A stretch of 6,097 bases of DNA from JBHEKP01 sp041859375 (GTDB lineage Bacteria; Hydrogenedentota; Hydrogenedentia; Hydrogenedentales; CAITNO01), in NCBI GenBank assembly GCA_041859375.1, contig JBHEKP010000093.1:1-6097 (forward strand). The letters are read 5' to 3'. This document shows, one piece after another, positions 1-6,097 of this stretch; positions within the stretch are counted from its first letter, which is position 1; every line of letters begins with the position of its first letter. The position numbers and the translations under genes were made by a program. The notes under the pieces are model-generated. The model saw nothing but the letters and a program-made list of their open reading frames with translations, had not been told where the DNA came from and made no database searches.

Positions 1-699
1 CGCCTCCGCGGTCGAAGCGTTCACCCTTCTGAACACGGTGTTGCCCGGCGGGTTTTCGGCCAAAGCATCCCCCGTCGCAAGGATTTTGACGCTGATGCCG
101 GACTTCACCAGGTGACGGTTCAAGTCCTTTTCAACCAGCCAGCGGCCCATTGTCACGGAGCCCGCCACCGGGCCGCCCCCGTCCGTTCTCAGGGCGGGGG
201 TGACGGCGATAATCATCGGTTTGCCGTCAAACGTCACAATCCCGGAAACAGACCACGCCGGATCGCTTTTTGGGGCGAGCAGCCCCCCCGGTTCAAACAT
301 TCGCCCAAAACCGGCGGGAAGAGCGGTTTCCTTGTCGGACTCGTAGTCGTACATCCGTGCGAATTTCACCTTCCCGTCCATGCCGCAGAAGGCAATCAGG
401 TTCACCCGGAGTTTTTTAAGGTTGTTGTTCCCCAGGTTTTCCTGGATGAACGCGGGGTTTTCCCCGCGCAGAAAATTGTAAGAGTCGTCCCAGTTGGACC
501 AGTCACCCGCAGCGGCGCCCATGCTATTTTCCGCCTCGGCAAGATAATTGGTCACAATGCTGTTGTTGGTGCGCAGCCCCTCTGTTTCCAAATCCTTGTA
601 GCGCATCCTGATTAAAAGAATGGAGACCAGCGACTGCACCCCCAGCATCACGACAATCATCACCGTGCACACAATGAGCATGCGTTTGCGAATCGTCAT
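1..699 (-). CDS. CHASE4-domain membrane sensor, N-terminal part (runs off left edge)
   Basis: Reading leftward from ATG at 699, 233 codons stay open to the window edge, so the C-terminus is missing. Residues 1-6 are basic, residues 7-30 form one hydrophobic membrane segment, and residues from about 35 onward look extracytoplasmic. The signature GDWSNWDDSYNFL (residues 65-77), followed by FIQENLGNNNLKKLRVNLI and a GMDGKV strand, is typical of the CHASE4 ligand-sensing domain, which here covers roughly residues 45-195. In known proteins this domain precedes a second membrane helix and then a HAMP, PAS, histidine kinase, GGDEF/EAL or HD-GYP output; which one applies cannot be seen. The ligand of CHASE4 is generally unknown. 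The start is supported by GAGG (complement of 708-711) eight bases before the ATG. Codon third positions are less G/C-biased than in the two genes to the right. The gene is transcribed divergently from ileS. The domain call is confident; the overall protein class is not. Confidence 0.85.
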   Translation of the reverse strand, partial: MTIRKRMLIVCTVMIVVMLGVQSLVSILLIRMRYKDLETEGLRTNNSIVTNYLAEAENSMGAAAGDWSNWDDSYNFLRGENPAFIQENLGNNNLKKLRVNLIAFCGMDGKVKFARMYDYESDKETALPAGFGRMFEPGGLLAPKSDPAWSVSGIVTFDGKPMIIAVTPALRTDGGGPVAGSVTMGRWLVEKDLNRHLVKSGISVKILATGDALAENPPGNTVFRRVNASTAEA

Positions 700-722
700 G
701 GCCTTATCCTCACACCGAATTG

Positions 723-751
723 AGTATAACGCAAAAAATGTCTTGGGAAAA
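723..751 (-). promoter_or_regulatory. Candidate sigma-70-type promoter for the CHASE4 gene
   Basis: On the minus strand there is a good -10 hexamer, TATACT (complement of 723-728), preceded by a 17-base spacer and a weak -35, TTTTCC (complement of 746-751). A start site near 715-717 would give a short leader that still includes the GAGG ribosome site at 708-711. The same bases read on the plus strand as TATAAC (725-730), but I see no matching rightward -35. The assignment rests on the -10 and on position only. Confidence 0.4.
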
Positions 752-759
752 GGGTTTTT

Positions 760-782
760 TTTACAAATAGCGTTATTGTAAA
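760..782. promoter_or_regulatory. Perfect 7-bp dyad, possible operator between divergent genes
   Basis: TTTACAA (760-766) and TTGTAAA (776-782) are perfect inverted repeats separated by nine bases. A second, overlapping symmetry, AATAgcgtTATT, occupies 766-777. The site lies in the AT-rich part of the divergent intergenic region, just upstream of the candidate leftward promoter, where a regulator of either gene could bind. The 23-bp span suits a dimeric helix-turn-helix protein. As an RNA hairpin it would be weak, so a DNA-binding role is likelier. No known operator consensus is recognised. Confidence 0.35.
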
Positions 783-793
783 CAGGCGCTTTC

Positions 794-823
794 TTGCAAC
801 CGGGGGGGCAAAACGGCGAAAAT
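794..823 (+). promoter_or_regulatory. Weak candidate rightward promoter for the ileS leader
   Basis: TTGCAA (794-799) and GAAAAT (818-823) each match four of six bases of the sigma-70 hexamers, with an 18-base spacer. It is the best-placed rightward pair I can find upstream of the terminator-like hairpin at 843, but the match is poor. If used, transcription would begin near 830, only about a dozen bases before the hairpin. A start further upstream, for example from TATAAC at 725-730, is equally possible. Confidence 0.2.
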
Positions 824-842
824 AACCGCGCTTCAATGCTTT

Positions 843-897
843 ACCGGTCCCGCCATCCGCTAACCGTGGCGCGGATGGGGCCGGTTTTCTGTTTTTT
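843..897 (+). terminator. Intrinsic terminator-like hairpin in the ileS leader, possible attenuator
   Basis: An outer stem, ACCGG (843-847) with CCGGT (881-885), and an inner stem, CATCCGC (854-860) with GCGGATG (871-877), are joined by three further possible C-G pairs (849-851 with 878-880). The apical loop is the ten bases 861-870. The T-rich tail TTTTCTGTTTTTT (885-897) follows directly, so the polarity is rightward. There is no rightward gene before it in this window, and ileS begins 72 bases after the tail. It may therefore attenuate ileS transcription or end a small RNA made from the intergenic region. The hairpin and T-tract are seen directly; the regulatory role is inference. Confidence 0.6.
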
Positions 898-900
898 CAA

Positions 901-933
901 TCCCGAACCGGCGGTTCCGGGAACTTTTCCCGG
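901..933 (+). promoter_or_regulatory. Two overlapping alternative hairpins before the ileS ribosome site
   Basis: Hairpin A is TCCC-GAACC (901-909) pairing with GGTTC-c-GGGA (913-922), nine pairs with one bulged C and a GGC loop. Hairpin B is CCGGGAA (917-923) pairing perfectly with TTCCCGG (927-933) around a CTT loop. They share 917-922, so only one can form at a time. In addition, AACCGG (906-911) can pair with CCGGTT (881-886), the descending arm of the upstream terminator, and GAACCGG (905-911) with CCGGTTC (943-949). Such alternatives suit a switching leader, but GC-rich CCGG repeats also create pairings by chance. Confidence 0.35.
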
Positions 934-958
934 CGGTTGTCCCCGGTTCCATTCTCGA

Positions 959-962
959 AAGG
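959..962 (+). promoter_or_regulatory. Ribosome binding site that decides the ileS start
   Basis: AAGG (within GAAAGG, 957-962) lies seven bases before ATG at 970. The in-frame TTG at 937 would add eleven residues, but it has no purine-rich site before it and lies just after the hairpin stem ending at 933. ATG 970 is therefore the preferred start. Confidence 0.65.
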
Positions 963-969
963 TGTGGGT

Positions 970-4344
<3,375 letters not shown>

Positions 4345-4364
4345 CCTCCTTTGCCAAAAACATT

Positions 4365-4406
4365 CATCCTCCCCCCCCCTTTGCGGGGTGGGAGGATGTT
4401 TTTTTT
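4365..4406 (+). terminator. Strong intrinsic terminator after ileS
   Basis: CATCCTCC (4365-4372) pairs perfectly with GGAGGATG (4391-4398). The stem is extended by C-tract bases pairing with GGGG (4385-4388) and G4390, and eight Ts (4399-4406) follow. It starts 21 bases after the ileS stop codon and separates ileS from the downstream hydrolase gene. The left arm includes a run of nine Cs (4371-4379), a likely site of length variation. An A-run at 4356-4360 could give weak activity in the opposite direction. Confidence 0.9.
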
Positions 4407-4432
4407 GCCTCCCATCACAAGCCGCGCCCACA

Positions 4433-4464
4433 TTGACACCCGCAGGGCCTTGTGTGGGTCTTAT
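4433..4464 (+). promoter_or_regulatory. Candidate promoter for the GH5 gene (perfect -35, poor -10)
   Basis: TTGACA (4433-4438) is a perfect sigma-70 -35 hexamer located between the ileS terminator and the hydrolase start, where a promoter is required. The nearest acceptable -10, TCTTAT (4459-4464), matches four of six bases, but the spacer is 20 bases, longer than usual. Either spacing is non-standard, the gene needs an activator, or another sigma factor is used. Confidence 0.35.
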
Positions 4465-4477
4465 TGCGGTGATTGAA

Positions 4478-4492
4478 CGGGGATGGTCCCCG
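4478..4492 (+). other. Short hairpin in the GH5 gene leader
   Basis: CGGGGA (4478-4483) and TCCCCG (4487-4492) pair perfectly around a TGG loop. It has no T-tract and sits 11 bases before the ribosome site. It could stabilise the 5' end of the mRNA or mean nothing; a stem this short is expected fairly often in GC-rich DNA. Confidence 0.25.
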
Positions 4493-4503
4493 CGTTCGGT
4501 TCC

Positions 4504-4508
4504 AGGAG
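4504..4508 (+). promoter_or_regulatory. Ribosome binding site choosing between two adjacent ATG codons
   Basis: AGGAG lies four bases before ATG 4513 and seven bases before ATG 4516. The seven-base spacing is the more usual, so 4516 is taken as the start. The alternative adds only one methionine. Confidence 0.75.
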
Positions 4509-4515
4509 TTCCATG

Positions 4516-6097
4516 ATGCCCGTCATCCCGTCCCGCAAATCATTTTTGCTGCTGTTGCTGCTGTTGCTGCTGTTGCTTCCCTGCATGGGCGCGTCCGCGC
4601 TGGACAGGCTCCGGGTGGACGGTCCGCGTATTGTGGACGAATCAGGCCGCACGGTGTACCTGCGCGGGGTGAACCTGGGCGAGAAGTCACAATCAGCGAA
4701 ACATGTGCCCTGGCAGCAGGCTGAGGATTACCACAACCTGCGGCGCTGGGGGATGAACGCGGTGCGGATGCTCATCTTCTGGTCCGCCGTCGAGCCCGAA
4801 CCCGGAAAATACGACGAGGACTACCTGAAGGGGGTGGACCGGCAGGTGGCCATGGCGCGGGACGCGGGCCTTTATGTCATGCTCGACATGCACCAGGACC
4901 TGTACGGCCCGGGCATCCCCGGCGGCGACGGCGCGCCCAGGTGGGCCACGCTGGACGACGGCAAACCCCACCGCACCATGGGCGGCGCGTGGAGCACCGC
5001 CTACTACGCCAGCCCGAAACTGCACCGCGCCTTCGACAATTTCTGGGACAACACCCCCGGCCCGGACGGCGCGGGCATCCAGGACCATTTCGCCCTAGCC
5101 TGGGCCCATGTGGCGCGGCGCTACGCCAACGAGCCCGCCGTCATCGGCTTTGACATCCTCAACGAACCCTTCATGGGGTCTTCCGTGCGGAAGGTGGGCG
5201 TGGAGGTGTGGAAGGCGATCCCGGAGATATTCAAGGGCGCCGAGGCCATGCCGCGCACCCTTTCGGAGCTCATCAACAGCCTGGGCGGCCATCCCCTGCC
5301 CGCATGGGCCATGAGGGCCTTCGAGAACCCCGCGCGCTACCGCCGCATGCTCGCCGCCATCGAGCCGGTCACCCGCGCCTTTGAAACCGAAAAACTCCAG
5401 CCCATGTACCAGCGCGTGCGCGACGCCATACGCCGCGCCCGCCCCGACGGCATCCTCTTCATCGAGGCGAACCTCTTCGCCAACACGGGCGTGCCCTCCG
5501 CGCTGGAGCCGCTCGGCGACGGCGCGGGCGGACGCGAATCCCAGCAGGCCTACGCCCCCCATTTTTATGAAATCGTGGTGGACTCGGAGCACACCTGCAC
5601 CCCCAGCCCGGCCCGGCTCGACGTGATGATCGAGGCCCGCGCCTCTGAGGCCGCGCGGCTGGGAATGCCCTCCTTCATCGGCGAATGGGGTGCCTTCTAC
5701 GGCTCGGAGGAATGCCGCAACGCGGCCAACCTCTCCGCCGAACGCATGGCGCGGCACACCTTCGGCGACTTCTACTGGGAATACCACAGGGGGCTGGAAA
5801 AGGCCGCCTACTTCGACGCGCTGCGGCGGGTCTCACCGGAGGTGGTGGCGGGCGCGCCGCTCGCGGCGGAGCTGCGGCAGGACGCGGGCGAATACACCCT
5901 CACCTGGCGCGAAGACCCCGCCGTCACCACGCCCACGCGCATCTACCTGCCCCCGGCATGGGCCGCGGCCGCAGTCAGCCTCGAACCCGCTGCCAAAGGC
6001 CACACCATCGAAGCCCTGCCCAGCCCCGAAGACGGCGCCTACTGCGTCATCCCCCCCTCCGGCGGCAACGCCCCCCGCAAAATCACCATGAAACGCC
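4516..6097 (+). CDS. Secreted GH5 glycoside hydrolase, endoglycoceramidase-like (3' end cut)
   Basis: The frame is open for 527 codons to the right edge, probably only a few residues short of the end. Residues 1-28 are a signal peptide: a basic start, eleven consecutive leucines (11-21), then a likely signal peptidase I site after Ala-Ser-Ala (26-28), predicting export. The GH5 barrel shows the conserved Arg84 (AVRMLIFW), the HQDLYG motif (126-131) followed by GGDGAPRW (136-143), the acid/base Glu217 in NEP, His349 and Tyr351 (YAPHFYE), and the nucleophile Glu390 in GEWG. DMHQD-YG plus NGAP-W-like sequence is characteristic of the endoglycoceramidase branch, enzymes that release whole glycans from glycosphingolipids. 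A final beta-rich module from about 459 (GEYTLTW) resembles the C-terminal domain of that family. The segment between the two catalytic glutamates is long (173 residues). The family call is firm. The substrate is not: ceramide glycans, steryl glucosides or other beta-glucosides are possible. The gene follows the ileS terminator and is probably transcribed on its own. Confidence 0.88.
   Translation, partial: MPVIPSRKSFLLLLLLLLLLLPCMGASALDRLRVDGPRIVDESGRTVYLRGVNLGEKSQSAKHVPWQQAEDYHNLRRWGMNAVRMLIFWSAVEPEPGKYDEDYLKGVDRQVAMARDAGLYVMLDMHQDLYGPGIPGGDGAPRWATLDDGKPHRTMGGAWSTAYYASPKLHRAFDNFWDNTPGPDGAGIQDHFALAWAHVARRYANEPAVIGFDILNEPFMGSSVRKVGVEVWKAIPEIFKGAEAMPRTLSELINSLGGHPLPAWAMRAFENPARYRRMLAAIEPVTRAFETEKLQPMYQRVRDAIRRARPDGILFIEANLFANTGVPSALEPLGDGAGGRESQQAYAPHFYEIVVDSEHTCTPSPARLDVMIEARASEAARLGMPSFIGEWGAFYGSEECRNAANLSAERMARHTFGDFYWEYHRGLEKAAYFDALRRVSPEVVAGAPLAAELRQDAGEYTLTWREDPAVTTPTRIYLPPAWAAAAVSLEPAAKGHTIEALPSPEDGAYCVIPPSGGNAPRKITMKR
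4546..4577 (+). repeat. 9-bp tandem repeat (TTGCTGCTG) encoding the signal-peptide leucines
   Basis: Three perfect copies of TTGCTGCTG (4546-4572) plus a partial fourth copy encode Leu11-Leu21 of the hydrophobic core of the signal peptide. The unit is a multiple of three, so slippage would lengthen or shorten the leucine core without shifting frame. TTG in the repeat is conspicuous because CTG and CTC dominate leucine codons in the rest of the gene. Confidence 0.9.

Noticed and set aside
112..615. A 167-codon plus-strand frame opposite the CHASE4 gene
   Set aside because: It has no domain resemblance and lies antisense to a frame with a clear CHASE4 motif and ribosome site.
843..969. T-box riboswitch upstream of ileS
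   Set aside because: The location and the terminator fit, but the AGGGUGGNACCGCG-type core is absent (only a GTGGCGCGG fragment lies in the hairpin loop and stem), and no specifier stem is visible in the short upstream space.
937..969. Upstream TTG start for IleRS adding eleven residues
   Set aside because: No ribosome site precedes TTG 937, whereas AAGG stands seven bases before ATG 970. The extra residues have no resemblance to an IleRS N-terminus.
4580..4586. Lipoprotein attachment cysteine in the GH5 signal peptide (Leu-Leu-Pro-Cys23)
   Set aside because: Proline just before the cysteine does not fit a normal lipobox, and a good signal peptidase I site (Ala-Ser-Ala) follows five residues later.
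4693..5787. Minus-strand frames of 131 and 230 codons opposite the GH5 gene
   Set aside because: They are antisense shadows of a GC-rich gene that carries all GH5 catalytic motifs on the plus strand.

Overview
The window is GC-rich bacterial chromosome with three protein genes, two of them cut by the window edges. Codon third positions are strongly G/C in the ileS and glycoside hydrolase genes and visibly less so in the leftmost gene. A type 2 (eukaryote-like) isoleucyl-tRNA synthetase, a CHASE4 sensor and a secreted GH5 enzyme together suggest a free-living environmental bacterium. A planctomycete/PVC-like or Hydrogenedentota-like lineage fits the style of the proteins, but this is an impression from sequence alone; nothing here fixes the taxon.

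Layout from left to right. (1) Positions 1-699, minus strand: the first 233 codons of a membrane-anchored sensor with an extracytoplasmic CHASE4 domain; its output domain lies beyond the left edge. (2) Positions 700-969: a divergent intergenic region. It holds a probable leftward promoter, a perfect 7-bp dyad (760-782), a strong rightward intrinsic-terminator-like hairpin (843-897), and two overlapping, mutually exclusive hairpins just before the next gene. No rightward gene is visible upstream of that terminator, so it reads most simply as a leader attenuator or the 3' end of a small RNA. (3) Positions 970-4344, plus strand: complete ileS (1124 aa), closed by a strong intrinsic terminator at 4365-4406. 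(4) Positions 4407-4515: a short promoter and leader region. (5) Positions 4516-6097, plus strand: a secreted GH5 glycoside hydrolase related to endoglycoceramidases, missing only its last residues at the right edge. Its signal peptide is encoded by a 9-bp tandem repeat.

The three genes look like separate transcription units: one divergent pair, then a terminator between ileS and the hydrolase. No functional link between them is apparent. No rRNA, tRNA, CRISPR array, insertion sequence or phage gene was seen. The most interesting points are the structured ileS leader, an IleRS that has lost most cysteines expected at both catalytic-half zinc sites, and an extra segment in the GH5 domain between the two catalytic glutamates. 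I found no clear case for an entirely new multi-gene system.
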